64,000 nucleotides of DNA from Arthrobacter sp. zg-Y20 (GCF_030142075.1 NZ_CP126241.1:1984001-2048000); one strand, 5' to 3'. Counted from the first letter of the stretch, positions 15,447 to 25,401 are shown. A program made the numbers and translations. The notes: a model not told the origin generated them from the sequence alone.

Positions 15447-16247
15447 GTGAAGGCACTATCGCAAAGGCGGCGTCATCCCCTCGCAGCAGTAGCGCTGCTG
15501 CTGCTGGGACTCCTCGTTACGGGTGGTCTCTACGCCGTAGCCAACGGCGCCAACCAGGCCCAGGCCGCGACCACCACCTACACTGCCGATGACGTCAGCG
15601 AAGGCGAGAAGCTGTTCGTCGCCAACTGCGCAACGTGCCACGGCATCGAAGCCACCGGATCCGAGAACGGACCCTCCCTGGTGGGCGTCGGCGCTGCGTC
15701 GGTTGACTTCCAGGTCGGTACCGGCCGCATGCCGCTGGCCATGCAGGGCCCGCAGGCCCAGCAGAAGCCCGTCCAGTTCAATGAAGAGCAGACGGCAGAC
15801 CTCGCCGCCTACGTCTCCAGCATCGGCGCCGGTCCCTCCGTTCCGGACTCCGAGTACCTGGAACCGGACACCAGCGACGAAGAGGCTGCCGCCAACGGCG
15901 GCGAGCTGTTCCGCGTCAACTGCGCCATGTGCCACAACGCTGCCGCCGCCGGCGGTGCGCTGACCCGCGGCAAGTTCGCTCCGTCCCTGGAGGGCGTCAG
16001 CGAGAAGCACATCTACGAGGCCATGGTCACCGGCCCGCAGAACATGCCTGTCTTCAACGACACGAACATCACGCCCGAAGACAAGCAGGACATCATCACG
16101 TTCCTGAAGAACATCGAGGCCAACGGCTCTCCCGGCGGAGCGCAGCTCGGCTCGCTGGGACCGGTTTCCGAAGGCCTGTTCATCTGGACCGCAGGTCTGG
16201 GAATCATCATCGCTTTCACTATTTGGTTGACCTCCCGGTCTTCCTAA
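15447..16247 (+). CDS. qcrC: cytochrome bc1 complex dihaem cytochrome c subunit
   Basis: A 266-residue membrane-anchored dihaem cytochrome c. The N-terminal signal-anchor covers roughly residues 12-33. The two haem motifs are CATCH (61-65) and CAMCH (159-163), and there is a C-terminal transmembrane helix (FIWTAGLGIIIAFTIWL). In actinobacteria this subunit carries electrons directly from the Rieske protein to the CuA site of CtaC, replacing a soluble cytochrome c. The GTG start is at 15447. Confidence 0.96.
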   Translation: MKALSQRRRHPLAAVALLLLGLLVTGGLYAVANGANQAQAATTTYTADDVSEGEKLFVANCATCHGIEATGSENGPSLVGVGAASVDFQVGTGRMPLAMQGPQAQQKPVQFNEEQTADLAAYVSSIGAGPSVPDSEYLEPDTSDEEAAANGGELFRVNCAMCHNAAAAGGALTRGKFAPSLEGVSEKHIYEAMVTGPQNMPVFNDTNITPEDKQDIITFLKNIEANGSPGGAQLGSLGPVSEGLFIWTAGLGIIIAFTIWLTSRSS

Positions 16248-16333
16248 CCACCCGCCGCGCTCACCCCCACGGGTGACATCACAGTTACACATAGGTCTAT
16301 AAATGCAGTTTCAAGAGAAGGATGAGGGGGATC

Positions 16334-17365
16334 ATGGGCGACCATAGTCACGGCAGTCCGAACACCTCGGGCACCGTCGCTACGGCTGGCCAGGGAGAAG
16401 AGGAGAAGTTCCAGAATCCGGGACTTCCCCCGCACCGCCCTCGTCTAGCCGACACAAATCCCCGCGCCGAAAAGCGGGCCGAACGGCAGGTCGCAAGCCT
16501 GTTCGTCATCTCGGCCATTGGCACGATCGTATTTTTCGTGGGGTACTTCAGCATCCACCTGGATGATGCCAGCATCGCCACGCTGCGGCTGCAGAACATC
16601 CTGCTGGGTCTGGGCACGGCATTCGCCATGCTGGGCATCGGCGTAGGTATTGTCCACTGGGCCAAGACCCTGATGCCGGACCACGAAATCGTGGAAGAAC
16701 GCCACGAGATCCGTCCCGAAGAGGACCGCGTTATTGCCGAGAAGATGGTGGGCGACATCATCGAGGAGACGGGCATCAAGCGCCGTCCCCTGATCCGCAA
16801 CACGCTCCTCGGCGCCATGGTCCTGGCACCGCTGCCGGCGATCGCGGTCTTCCGCGACCTCGGCCCGCTGCCCGGCAATACCCTGCGCCACACCATGTGG
16901 GACGAGAACACCTACCTGACCCGGGACCCCAGCGGTACCCGGATCAAGGCTTCCGACGTCACCCTGGGCTCGGCGTTCCACGTCATCCCCGAAGGCCTGA
17001 CGGAACTGGAAGAGCACAAGCTCGAAGAGAAGGCCAAGGCAGTAGTCCTGCTCATGCGCCTTAACCCGGAAGACCTCAACCCCTCCCCCGGGCGCGAGGA
17101 CTGGGCCGTAGACGGCATCGTCGCCTACTCCAAGATCTGCACCCATGTGGGCTGCCCCGTGGCCCTCTACGAGCAGCAGACGCACCATTTGCTGTGCCCG
17201 TGCCACCAGTCGACCTTCGATGTCACGCAGGAATGCAAGGTCATCTTCGGCCCGGCCGGCCACGCACTGCCGCAGCTGCCCATCAAGGTCGACAAAGACG
17301 GCTACCTGCAGGCTCAGAGTGACTTCAAAGAGCCTGTCGGACCGAGCTACTGGGAGCGTGGTTAA
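16334..17365 (+). CDS. qcrA: cytochrome bc1 complex Rieske iron-sulfur subunit
   Basis: A 343-residue protein with three N-terminal transmembrane helices, as in actinobacterial QcrA, and a C-terminal Rieske domain. Cluster ligands lie in CTHVGC (269-274) and CPCH (288-291). The ATG at 16334 is preferred, with AGGGGGA upstream; an in-frame ATG at 16322 adds four residues. It accepts electrons from menaquinol and passes them to QcrC. It is two bases from qcrB. Confidence 0.95.
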   Translation: MGDHSHGSPNTSGTVATAGQGEEEKFQNPGLPPHRPRLADTNPRAEKRAERQVASLFVISAIGTIVFFVGYFSIHLDDASIATLRLQNILLGLGTAFAMLGIGVGIVHWAKTLMPDHEIVEERHEIRPEEDRVIAEKMVGDIIEETGIKRRPLIRNTLLGAMVLAPLPAIAVFRDLGPLPGNTLRHTMWDENTYLTRDPSGTRIKASDVTLGSAFHVIPEGLTELEEHKLEEKAKAVVLLMRLNPEDLNPSPGREDWAVDGIVAYSKICTHVGCPVALYEQQTHHLLCPCHQSTFDVTQECKVIFGPAGHALPQLPIKVDKDGYLQAQSDFKEPVGPSYWERG

Positions 17366-17367
17366 CC

Positions 17368-19053
17368 GTGAGTGTCCCCTCCGCTACGCCTTACGAAGCC
17401 AAGACCCGTCTTGGCCGCGTCACCAACTTCGTTGACTCCCGGGTCAGCGGCTCGGCCATGGTCAAGGAGTTCGGCCGCAAGGTCTTCCCCGACCACTGGT
17501 CCTTCATGTTCGGTGAAGTTGCGCTGTACTGCTTCGTCATCCTGCTGCTGACCGGCACGTTCCTGACCTTCTTCTTCGATCCGTCCATGGCGGAAACGCA
17601 TTACGAAGGCAGCTACGTTCCGCTCAACGGCGTGGAGATGTCTGTCGCCTACGAGTCCTCACTGAATATCTCCTTCGATATCCGCGGCGGCCTCTTTATG
17701 CGCCAGGTGCACCACTGGTCGGCCCTGCTCTTCGTAGCGGCCGTCTCCGTGCACATGCTCCGCGTGTTCTTCACCGGAGCGTTCCGCAAGCCCCGTGAAC
17801 TGAACTGGGTGGTGGGCGGCGTCCTGCTGATCCTCTCCCTCGCGGCCGGCTTCACCGGCTACTCCCTCCCCGATGACCTGCTCTCCGGCAACGGCCTGCG
17901 AATCATCGACGGCGTCATCAAGTCGATTCCCGTAGTGGGCACCTACATCAGCTTCTTCCTGTTCGGCGGCGAATTTCCGGGAACGGATATCATCGGGCGT
18001 CTTTACGTCCTGCATATCCTCCTGGTGCCGGCCCTGATCCTGCTGATGATCGCGATCCACCTCTTCATGGTGGTCATCCACAAGCACACCCAGTTCCGCG
18101 GACCCGGCCGGACCAACAACAATGTTGTCGGTTACCCGGTGGGCCCGGTCTACGCTGCCAAGGCCGGTGGATTCTTCTTCATCGTCTTCGGCATCATCGC
18201 CATCATTGCGGGCTTCTTCACGATCAACCCGATCTGGAACTACGGCCCGTACGATCCCTCCCCCGTGTCCGCCGGTACCCAGCCTGACTGGTACATCGGT
18301 TGGGTTGACGGCGCCCTGCGCCTGATGCCCGGCTTCATCGGCGGGTTCCCCTTCGAATGGGTCATCCCGTTCCCGTGGGGCGACAACACGCTCTCCCTGA
18401 ACGTCCTGCTGCCGGCCCTGGTGCCTGCAGGCCTGGTCTTCACACTGCTGTTCACCTGGCCCTGGATCGAAGCGTGGCTGACCAAGGACAAGCGGGTGCA
18501 CAACCTGCTCGACCGTCCGCGCAACGCTCCGTACCGCACGGCAGTCGGCGTCGCCGGCATCACGTTCTACTCGGTTATGTGGGCAGCTGCCAGCTCCGAC
18601 CTCATCGCCACGCACTTCCACGTGTCGCTGAACGACGTGACCTACTGGCTGCGGGTCCTGCTCTTCGTTGGCCCGGTCCTGGCGTTCATCATCACGCGCC
18701 GCATCGCCCTGGCGCTGCAGCGCAAGGACCGCGAGATTGTCCTCCACGGCGTGGAGAGCGGACGCATTGTCCGTCTCCCGCACGGCGAGTACATCGAGGT
18801 CCACGAGCCGCTGGACGAGTACAAGCGCTACCGCCTGGTGGACTTCGAGTCCTACAAGGCACTGCCGGCCCAGCCGGGCGCCAACGGCAAGGTCTCCGGC
18901 AAGGAGAAGCGGCGGGCCAAGCTCTCGCGCTTCTTCTTCGAAGACCGCGTTGCCCCGGTAACGCCGTCGGAGCTTGAAAACGCGCACCACCACGAGTCGC
19001 CTGCCGAGGTCGAAGCCAAGGCTGACGACCAGCAGTCGATCGAACAGCACTAA
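17368..19053 (+). CDS. qcrB: cytochrome bc1 complex cytochrome b subunit
   Basis: A 561-residue cytochrome b with eight transmembrane segments and an extra cytoplasmic C-terminal tail typical of actinobacteria. Haem-ligand histidines are in RQVHHWSALLFVAAVSVHM and in LHILLVPALILLMIAIHLF. The Qo-site loop is represented by a PDWYIGW segment. It is the menaquinol-oxidising core. The GTG at 17368 directly follows the qcrA stop. A strong terminator closes the operon. Confidence 0.96.
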   Translation: MSVPSATPYEAKTRLGRVTNFVDSRVSGSAMVKEFGRKVFPDHWSFMFGEVALYCFVILLLTGTFLTFFFDPSMAETHYEGSYVPLNGVEMSVAYESSLNISFDIRGGLFMRQVHHWSALLFVAAVSVHMLRVFFTGAFRKPRELNWVVGGVLLILSLAAGFTGYSLPDDLLSGNGLRIIDGVIKSIPVVGTYISFFLFGGEFPGTDIIGRLYVLHILLVPALILLMIAIHLFMVVIHKHTQFRGPGRTNNNVVGYPVGPVYAAKAGGFFFIVFGIIAIIAGFFTINPIWNYGPYDPSPVSAGTQPDWYIGWVDGALRLMPGFIGGFPFEWVIPFPWGDNTLSLNVLLPALVPAGLVFTLLFTWPWIEAWLTKDKRVHNLLDRPRNAPYRTAVGVAGITFYSVMWAAASSDLIATHFHVSLNDVTYWLRVLLFVGPVLAFIITRRIALALQRKDREIVLHGVESGRIVRLPHGEYIEVHEPLDEYKRYRLVDFESYKALPAQPGANGKVSGKEKRRAKLSRFFFEDRVAPVTPSELENAHHHESPAEVEAKADDQQSIEQH

Positions 19054-19075
19054 CTGCCGCAAGGCGCTTAGCGTA

Positions 19076-19118
19076 AAGGAAGGCCCCGCCGGATGTCCGG
19101 CGGGGCCTTCCTTGTATC
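19076..19118 (+). terminator. terminator of the ctaE-qcrCAB operon
   Basis: Perfect 18-bp stem (19076-19093 with 19096-19113), two-base centre, then a weak T-containing tail. It lies between the convergent qcrB and hypothetical genes and could serve both strands. Confidence 0.8.
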
Positions 19119-19140
19119 TCTGCGATGTTCAGGCTGGTAA

Positions 19141-19698
19141 TCAGGACAGAGTGAACGGCTCTTTGGAGGGCAGCGGGTACCGGCGGCGCAGCTGATCGGG
19201 ATCGGCCACCGGCGCGGAACCGATGGTGAGCTTGGTGAAGTCCAGCAGCGGGTCCCGCAGCACAACCTTCAGTCCGGCCACGGCTTTGTTCACATCCGGA
19301 ACCAGGCAGTAGATGTTCAGCTTCCGCGGCGCGAACTCGCTGTGGTCCACTTCCCCCAGCCCGCGCCAGAGGAAGTAGGAGGAGATAGCCTGGGTGGCCT
19401 TGTGCTCAAGGTACCGGTCCCGCTCAGTACCGGTGGCGGACTTCAGCGCGTACTGGGCGATGACCCAGTGCTGCTGCTCCGGATCCAGTTCCGCATAGCC
19501 GTCCTCTTCCGAGGCCACTGCGAAGGCGTGCAGGAGCCCCTCGGCTGCCTCTGGCGCCACGTCCTGAACCTTGGCTTTGCCTTCGTGGCCCACGGGCCCG
19601 GAGGTCAGCATTAGCTGCCCTTCGTCCTCCTCGTAGAGCGCTTCACGAAAGTGCAGTACTCCTGCTTCGTCGCGCTTGTACATCCTGATGGTTATCAT
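19141..19698 (-). CDS. hypothetical protein, 185 residues
   Basis: I do not recognise this family. The product is soluble, acidic in its first half, with no signal peptide or transmembrane segment. It opens MITIRMYKRDEAGVLHFREALYEE, predicted beta strands, and later has HWVIAQYALKSATGTERDRYLEHKA and LNIYCLVPDVNKAVAGLK, suggesting two alpha/beta lobes. The ATG at 19698 has an AGAGGA-like site. Normal codon use and length make it a real gene. It sits downstream of the GntR gene on the same strand, separated by 41 bases, so co-transcription is possible. Confidence 0.72.
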   Translation of the reverse strand: MITIRMYKRDEAGVLHFREALYEEDEGQLMLTSGPVGHEGKAKVQDVAPEAAEGLLHAFAVASEEDGYAELDPEQQHWVIAQYALKSATGTERDRYLEHKATQAISSYFLWRGLGEVDHSEFAPRKLNIYCLVPDVNKAVAGLKVVLRDPLLDFTKLTIGSAPVADPDQLRRRYPLPSKEPFTLS

Positions 19699-19739
19699 TG
19701 CGGTGTTCCTCTTCCTGCTGTGGATTGTGGTGCCGCGGC

Positions 19740-20537
19740 CTAGGCGCGCGGAAGGCGGCGGGGATGGTACGAGCGCGGGGTGCGTACGCCGGGGCGCTGC
19801 AGCGGCACCCAGAGCTTGTAGCGGTCTGCGCGGTAGTAGGACACGGAGTAGTCCACCATCGCCCGGGAGACATAGGCATGCCGCTGGATCTTCAGGACCG
19901 GTGCACCCAGTTCTACATTCAGCAGCCGCGCAATGGACGCCGATGCGGCAGTGGCCTCGATGGTGTCCTCACCCCACTCCATCACCAGTCCGTACCGTTC
20001 TCCCAGCATGTTGTACAGCGAGGTGGGAGCCTCCTCCTCGAGGATCCCCGGGACGTAGTGGGCGGGAATGAAGTTCTCGTCCACGCTCATGGGTTCGCCG
20101 TCGGCCAGCAGCTGGCGCCTGAAGCGCACCACCGGCTGTCCGGGTTCAATCTGCAGCTCACGGGCCACCAGCTGGGACGCTCCGGTCTGCTCGAAGCTGA
20201 GCACATGGGCATCCGGAACCATGCCGCGGCGGTGCATTTCCTCGGAGTAGGAGGTTAGCTGGATCTGCAGGTCCATCTTCTTGCGTGCCACGAAAGTTCC
20301 CAGCCCCACGACGCGTTCCAGGACACCGTCGGCAACGAGGGCGTCTACGGCCTGGCGGATGGTCATACGGGCGACGGCGAAGTGCTCCGCCAGTTCCCGC
20401 TCGGACGGGATGATCTCCCCCGCACCGGCGTGGTCCTCCACGAACCGGCGGAGAATGGCCTGCAGCTGGATGTGCTTGGCGACGCCGGCTTCCGGATCGA
20501 TGGATTCGGTCAGCAGCAGAAGCCGGCGGTTGCTCAC
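19740..20537 (-). CDS. GntR family regulator with UTRA domain (HutC subfamily)
   Basis: A 265-residue regulator. The N-terminal winged helix (IIPSERELAEHFAVARMTIRQAVDALVADGVLERVVGLGTFVA, about residues 42-84) is followed by a C-terminal UTRA effector domain ending SVSYYRADRYKLWVPL, diagnostic of the HutC/YvoA group. Such proteins often sense sugar phosphates or histidine-pathway compounds. No target operon is adjacent. The GTG at 20537 has AGGGAG upstream. The C-terminal basic tail is unusually rich in arginine. Confidence 0.88.
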   Translation of the reverse strand: MSNRRLLLLTESIDPEAGVAKHIQLQAILRRFVEDHAGAGEIIPSERELAEHFAVARMTIRQAVDALVADGVLERVVGLGTFVARKKMDLQIQLTSYSEEMHRRGMVPDAHVLSFEQTGASQLVARELQIEPGQPVVRFRRQLLADGEPMSVDENFIPAHYVPGILEEEAPTSLYNMLGERYGLVMEWGEDTIEATAASASIARLLNVELGAPVLKIQRHAYVSRAMVDYSVSYYRADRYKLWVPLQRPGVRTPRSYHPRRLPRA

Positions 20538-20612
20538 TGGGAAGCTCCCTGGCCGGCCAGAATTTTCCGCATTCTTCTACTCCGCCCCTTCGACTGGGAA
20601 AACACGTGCCGT

Positions 20613-21581
20613 CTAAGGATACCGGGAGGTGTCCCCGCCCTGCTCCGCAGGATAGGCCGCCAGCGCGTGCAGGAACCGGTTGAGGGATCCACCCAGGTTC
20701 CAGCCGGAGCCGAGCCGTTCCAGGTCGGCGCGGGCCTGCGGACCAGGGGCATGCAGGCGCGCCCCAGCGGCCTCCAGCGCCGGAACGGGAAGGTCGCGCA
20801 CCACATGCACCACGGCCGGTGCCGCCTGCAGGTACTCCCCCGCTGCGGCCAGCTTGGCGCGGACCGGTGCCGCCAGCCCGCTGCCCGGATCCGCCGCGGC
20901 CGCCAGCAGCCCGTCCAGGCTTCCGTACTCCCCCAGCAGCTGTGCCGCGGTCTTTTCACCGATCCCAGCCACCCCGGGCAGCCCGTCGGAAGCGTCCCCG
21001 CGCAGCGTCGCATAGTCGGCGTATTGGCCAGGCAGCACCCGGTACCGGCCCACCACAGATGCCTCCGTCAGAACTTCGAGGTTCTTCATCCCGCGTGCCG
21101 TATAGAGCACCCGTACCTCCCGGTCATCGCTGACCAGCTGGAACAAGTCACGGTCGCCCGTCACCACGTCCACCGGCGTTCCTGCCGACTGGGCGTAGGT
21201 GCCGATGACATCGTCGGCTTCGTGGTCATCGGCGCCCACCAGGGCAATGCCTGCCACTGTAAGGATCTCCCGGATCATCGGAATCTGGGCGGTCAGGCCC
21301 TCGGGCACGGTTTCAGTGTCCCCGTCCGGGGAAGCGGCTGCCACGCGTTGGGCCTTGTACCCGGGCAGCAGGGCAACCCGCCACGCCGGGCGCCAGCTGT
21401 TGTCCCAGCAGGCCACAAGGTGGGTCGGCCCATACTCGGTGCTCAGGCGGGCGATCATGTCCAGCAGTCCCCGCACGGCATTCACCGGGGTTCCGTCGGC
21501 CCGGCGGATGGTGTCCGGAATGCCGTGGAAGGCACGGAAGTACAGGGAGGCGGTATCAAGCAGCATAAGTCGGGAAGCCAT
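20613..21581 (-). CDS. 5'-3' exonuclease (FEN/PIN domain, stand-alone)
   Basis: A 322-residue protein matching the 5'-3' exonuclease domain of DNA polymerase I but without polymerase. Metal-binding acidic residues appear in LLDTASLYFRAFHG, VACWDNSWRPAWR, GADDHEADDVIGTYA and VVTGDRDLFQLV. The H3TH DNA-binding segment is RGDASDGLPGVAGIGEKTAAQLL. It would cleave flaps or RNA primers. A leaderless-type TAGGGT lies six bases before the ATG. Stand-alone paralogues are common in actinobacteria. Confidence 0.88.
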   Translation of the reverse strand: MASRLMLLDTASLYFRAFHGIPDTIRRADGTPVNAVRGLLDMIARLSTEYGPTHLVACWDNSWRPAWRVALLPGYKAQRVAAASPDGDTETVPEGLTAQIPMIREILTVAGIALVGADDHEADDVIGTYAQSAGTPVDVVTGDRDLFQLVSDDREVRVLYTARGMKNLEVLTEASVVGRYRVLPGQYADYATLRGDASDGLPGVAGIGEKTAAQLLGEYGSLDGLLAAAADPGSGLAAPVRAKLAAAGEYLQAAPAVVHVVRDLPVPALEAAGARLHAPGPQARADLERLGSGWNLGGSLNRFLHALAAYPAEQGGDTSRYP

Positions 21582-21587
21582 ATCCGC

Positions 21588-21593
21588 ACCCTA
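21588..21593 (-). promoter_or_regulatory. -10 box, leaderless-type, of the exonuclease gene
   Basis: TAGGGT on the minus strand, six bases from the ATG at 21581; no ribosome site in between. Confidence 0.5.
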
Positions 21594-21609
21594 CACACCG
21601 GGGGCACGC

Positions 21610-21647
21610 AAAAAGGGAGGACCCGCAGTTTCCTGCGGATCCTCCCT
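21610..21647 (-). terminator. terminator of the ctaCDF operon
   Basis: On the minus strand a 14-15-bp imperfect stem (AGGGAGGATCCGCAG against CTGCGGGTCCTCCCT) is followed by TTTTT. It lies 40 bases past the ctaF stop codon. Confidence 0.82.
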
Positions 21648-21686
21648 GAGATGCTGCTTGTCTAAGCTGCCGTGTTCAAACCTGCC

Positions 21687-22088
21687 CTAGTGGGCGTGGT
21701 TTCCGCGGCTGTATTCGAAGACCCAGCCAACCAGTGCAATGACGGCAAGGCCGGCACCGATGAACAGGATCCACCAGCCAACTGCCATACCGAGGAATCC
21801 GATGGCAGCGGAGATACCCAGCAGCAGCGGCCACCAGCTCCACGGGCTGAAGAAGCCCTGTTCGCCGGATCCCTCATGGATTTCGGCGTCGAGCCGATCC
21901 TCCGGGCGGGGACCCACGCGGCGGCCGGTGAAGCCGATGTAGAAGGCGATCATGCCCGACATAGCTGCCGTCAGGAAGAGGGCGAGGTAACCAACGGGTT
22001 CCGTCCACTCCACCATGTAGCCGTAGACCACGCCGACAACCAGGAAGAACGGTGTCAGGTAGCTGAAGAGTTTAGTCTCTACCTTCAT
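21687..22088 (-). CDS. ctaF: cytochrome c oxidase subunit IV, actinobacterial type
   Basis: A 133-residue membrane protein with four hydrophobic segments, opening [25 protein letters not shown]. It has the family's central [13 protein letters not shown] motif and ends [13 protein letters not shown]. CtaF is the small actinobacterial subunit of the aa3 oxidase and stabilises the bc1-aa3 supercomplex. It overlaps ctaD by four bases. Confidence 0.92.
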   Translation of the reverse strand: MKVETKLFSYLTPFFLVVGVVYGYMVEWTEPVGYLALFLTAAMSGMIAFYIGFTGRRVGPRPEDRLDAEIHEGSGEQGFFSPWSWWPLLLGISAAIGFLGMAVGWWILFIGAGLAVIALVGWVFEYSRGNHAH

Positions 22089-23812
22089 TTGACCTTTTCC
22101 TTCCGGTCACCGGGGCCGAAGACCTTGGCCGCAGCTGATTCGTCGGTAACGTGCTGCTGCAGTTCGGGGTGGTGCAGGTCCAGGGCGGGACGCTCCGAAC
22201 GGATGCGGGGCAGCGAGGTGAAGTTGTGGCGCGGCGGCGGGCAGGACGTAGCCCACTCGAGGGATCCGCCGAAGCCCCAGGGATCATCCACTTCAACCTT
22301 CTTGCCGTGGCGCCAGGTGATGTACACGTTCCAGAAGAACGGGATCATCGAGGCGCCGAGGACGAAGGAGGCAATGGTGGAGAACTGGTTCATGGCCGTG
22401 AAGTTATCCTCCACCAGGTAGTCGGCGTAGCGGCGCGGCATACCAATGACGCCCAGCCAGTGCTGGATGAGGAAGGTGCCGTGGAAGCCGACGAACAGGA
22501 GCCAGAAGTGGATCTTGCCCAGACGCTCGTTGAGCATCTTTCCGGTGAACTTAGGCCACCAGAAGTAGAAGCCGGCGAACATCGCGAATACCACGGTGCC
22601 GAAGATCACGTAGTGGAAGTGGGCAACTACGAAGTAGGTGTCCGAGACGTGGAAGTCCAGCGGCGGGGAGGACAGGATGATGCCGGTCAGGCCGCCGAAG
22701 AGGAAGGTGATCAGGAAGCCGATGCTCCAAAGCATGGGGGTTTCGAACGTGATCGATCCCCGCCACATGGTGCCGATCCAGTTGAAGAACTTCACGCCGG
22801 TAGGCACCGCAATCAGCATTGTCATGAATGCGAAGAACGGCAGCATAACTGCGCCGGTCACATACATGTGGTGCGCCCAGACGGTCACCGACAGTGCAGC
22901 AATGGCGATGGTTGCGTACACCAGGCCCTTGTAGCCGAAGATCGGCTTGCGGCTGAAGACCGGGAAGATTTCCGACACGATGCCGAAGAACGGCAGGGCG
23001 ATGATGTACACCTCGGGGTGTCCGAAGAACCAGAACAGGTGCTGCCACAGGATGGCACCGCCGCGCTCCGGATCGAAGATGTGCGCCCCGAACCGGCGGT
23101 CTGCACCGAGGGCGAACAGGGCTGCTGCCAGCGGCGGGAAGGCCATGAGGACCAGGATGGCCGTAACCAGCGTGTTCCAGGTGAAGATCGGCATGCGCCA
23201 CATGGTCATGCCCGGGGCACGCATGCAGATGATGGTGGTGATGAAGTTGACCGCACCGAGGATGGTGCCGAAACCGGACAGTGCCAGGCCGAAGACCCAG
23301 AGGTCACCGCCGACGCCGGGAGAGAATGTCGTGCTCGACAGCGGGGTGTAGGCGAACCAGCCGAAGGATGCGGCACCCTGCGGGGTGATGAACCCGGCCA
23401 CTGCGATGCTGCTGCCCAGCAGGAAGAACCAGAAGGCCAGTGCGTTCAGCCGCGGGAAGGCGACGTCGGGGGCACCGATCTGAAGGGGCATGATGACGTT
23501 CGCAAAGCCCGAGAACAGCGGCGTGGCGAACATCAGGAGCATCACGGTGCCGTGCATCGTGAACAGCTGGTTGTACTGGTCCTTGGTCTGCAGGATCTGC
23601 ATACCCGGCTCAAAGAGCTCCGCACGGATGACCAGGGCCATCACGCCTGCGAGGCAGAAGAAAATAAATGAGGCAATCAGGTACATGTACCCAATCGTCT
23701 TGTGGTCAGTGGAGGTGATCCAGTTGACGACGATTCGTCCCTTGGAGACGGGTACTACGCGGGGTGCAACCCTGGTGCCGGAATCTTCCGAAGTGTATTC
23801 GAGAGTAGTCAT
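22085..23812 (-). CDS. ctaD: cytochrome c oxidase subunit I
   Basis: A 575-residue, twelve-helix catalytic subunit. The CuB/Tyr cross-link motif [14 protein letters not shown], the CuB His pair in [10 protein letters not shown], and the haem a/a3 region [11 protein letters not shown] are present, as is the K/D-channel-like segment [19 protein letters not shown]. It reduces oxygen to water and pumps protons. It is translationally coupled to ctaF and lies nine bases after ctaC. Confidence 0.97.
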   Translation of the reverse strand: MTTLEYTSEDSGTRVAPRVVPVSKGRIVVNWITSTDHKTIGYMYLIASFIFFCLAGVMALVIRAELFEPGMQILQTKDQYNQLFTMHGTVMLLMFATPLFSGFANVIMPLQIGAPDVAFPRLNALAFWFFLLGSSIAVAGFITPQGAASFGWFAYTPLSSTTFSPGVGGDLWVFGLALSGFGTILGAVNFITTIICMRAPGMTMWRMPIFTWNTLVTAILVLMAFPPLAAALFALGADRRFGAHIFDPERGGAILWQHLFWFFGHPEVYIIALPFFGIVSEIFPVFSRKPIFGYKGLVYATIAIAALSVTVWAHHMYVTGAVMLPFFAFMTMLIAVPTGVKFFNWIGTMWRGSITFETPMLWSIGFLITFLFGGLTGIILSSPPLDFHVSDTYFVVAHFHYVIFGTVVFAMFAGFYFWWPKFTGKMLNERLGKIHFWLLFVGFHGTFLIQHWLGVIGMPRRYADYLVEDNFTAMNQFSTIASFVLGASMIPFFWNVYITWRHGKKVEVDDPWGFGGSLEWATSCPPPRHNFTSLPRIRSERPALDLHHPELQQHVTDESAAAKVFGPGDRKEKVK

Positions 23813-23821
23813 AGCGTCCTC

Positions 23822-24676
23822 CTACCTCCTAACTTCGCTTGATTCTGAGTTGTACTGGCGGTCGTACTCGCCGGTCACCTGGCCGTCGGGCAAGGTGGCA
23901 ACGTAGTCGTTGTAGTCGTCTTCGCTGAGGACCTCTACGTTGAAGAGCATTTCGGAGTGGTACTCGCCGCAGAGCTCGGCGCACTTGCCGTCAAAGGTTC
24001 CGGTCTTGCCGGTTTCCAAGGTGATGACGTTGGTGCGGCCCGGGTAGATGTCCATCTTCTGCAGGAACGCAGGCACCCAGAAGGAGTGCTGGACGTCGCG
24101 GGTGTTCAGCTGCAGTTCGATCGTCTTGTCGACAGGCAGTACCAGTGTCGGGAACTCGTCGGCAGAGACTTCCTGGCCGTCCAGGTTAACCTGGGTGCCC
24201 TGGTAGTACTTGTCTTCGTTGACGTAGTTGAAGTCCCAGGACCACTGCTTGGCGCGGACGTCTACGACGACGTCGGGATCATCACTGCGCTCGTTGATCG
24301 CCTGGATGTCCTGGTTGGTGAAGTAGAACAGCACCAAAACCATGAACAGCGGAACCGCCGTGTAGAAGATTTCCAGCGGCAGGTTGTAGCTGAGCTGGCG
24401 GGGGTATCCGGTCTCATTCTTGCGCCGGCGGTAAGCGACCATGCACCACAGGATCAATGCCCAGGTGAGGATACCTACAGCCAGGGCAGCAATCCATGAG
24501 TTGACCCAAAGGTCCATGATGCGGCCGGTGTGGTTAGTGGTGTCGCGGTCCGTAGGCAGCCAGCCCTTTTGGACTTCCGATGAACACCCCGATAAAAACA
24601 ACGCGCCGGCCGACGTTACGGCTGAGATCTTTAAGATCCTGGCGCGTCGGCTGCTGGTTCGGTCCTGCGAACTCAC
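23822..24676 (-). CDS. ctaC: cytochrome c oxidase subunit II
   Basis: A 284-residue subunit II with a lipoprotein signal (lipobox LSGC), two transmembrane helices, and a periplasm-side cupredoxin domain. The CuA motif CAELCGEYHSEM and the upstream His in VQHSFWVPAF are intact. It takes electrons from QcrC. The GTG at 24676 has GGAAGGG upstream. It heads the ctaCDF operon. Confidence 0.96.
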   Translation of the reverse strand: MSSQDRTSSRRARILKISAVTSAGALFLSGCSSEVQKGWLPTDRDTTNHTGRIMDLWVNSWIAALAVGILTWALILWCMVAYRRRKNETGYPRQLSYNLPLEIFYTAVPLFMVLVLFYFTNQDIQAINERSDDPDVVVDVRAKQWSWDFNYVNEDKYYQGTQVNLDGQEVSADEFPTLVLPVDKTIELQLNTRDVQHSFWVPAFLQKMDIYPGRTNVITLETGKTGTFDGKCAELCGEYHSEMLFNVEVLSEDDYNDYVATLPDGQVTGEYDRQYNSESSEVRR

Positions 24677-24857
24677 AGACGGCCCTTCCTCTTGTTGCGT
24701 GCAAGTGCTGCCCGGCCGGGGACAAAAAAGTTCCCGGTTGCAGGCATTAGTTTTACTACTACGTGTAGAGCTTACCCGTACGGGCGGCCATCCAGTGACA
24801 GATCGCCGCCGCGCCGGGGAAATAAAGCTCTGCTTTTAGGGCCGTCGGGCCGGTGTG

Positions 24858-25238
24858 TCAGTGGAAGGAGTCTCCACAGGCGCACGAGCCGCCCGCATTC
24901 GGGTTGTCGATGGTGAAGCCCTGCTTCGAGATGGTGTCCTCGAAGTCGATGGATGCCCCGGAAAGGTAGGGAACGCTCATCTTGTCCACAATGACCTCGA
25001 CGCCGTCGAAGTCCCGGACGGCGTCGCCGTCCAGGACCCGCTCGTCAAAGTACAGCTGGTAGATAAGTCCCGAGCAGCCGCCGGGCTGGACAGCAACGCG
25101 GAGACGGAGGTCCGTACGGCCCTCCTGCTCCAGCAGGCTGCGGACCTTCTGTGCGGCTACGTCCGAGAGCATCACTTCGTGCGTGGGCAGCTCAGTATCT
25201 GCCGCAGCGGTGATGTTTTCGCTGGTGGAAACGCTCAT
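24858..25238 (-). CDS. erpA: iron-sulfur cluster insertion protein, A-type carrier
   Basis: A 126-residue HesB/IscA/ErpA-type carrier. The three conserved cysteines are in QPGGCSGL and the C-terminal GSCACGDSF, and the DFEDT loop precedes them. It delivers Fe-S clusters to apo-proteins. It is encoded upstream of ctaC in the same direction with a 181-base gap, the usual actinobacterial neighbourhood. The ATG at 25238 has GAGGAAAG upstream. Confidence 0.9.
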   Translation of the reverse strand: MSVSTSENITAAADTELPTHEVMLSDVAAQKVRSLLEQEGRTDLRLRVAVQPGGCSGLIYQLYFDERVLDGDAVRDFDGVEVIVDKMSVPYLSGASIDFEDTISKQGFTIDNPNAGGSCACGDSFH

Positions 25239-25401
25239 AGTTTCTCTCTTTCCTCAGCTGGTTTCCCGCTGGCAAGCCGTCGCGCCTGCCGCAGGCCGAA
25301 ACCAGTGTCTCAATGGTACGTCCCGTATCCCCCAACGATCTAACAGATACCGGGGACTGATCCATTCCCCCGGTCATCCGTGCGCCCCGGCTGCCGGCCG
25401 A

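Noticed and set aside
22151-23671. 506-codon open frame antisense to ctaD
   Set aside because: Composition rich in His/Glu/Arg/Gly and no ribosome site; shadow of the cytochrome oxidase gene.
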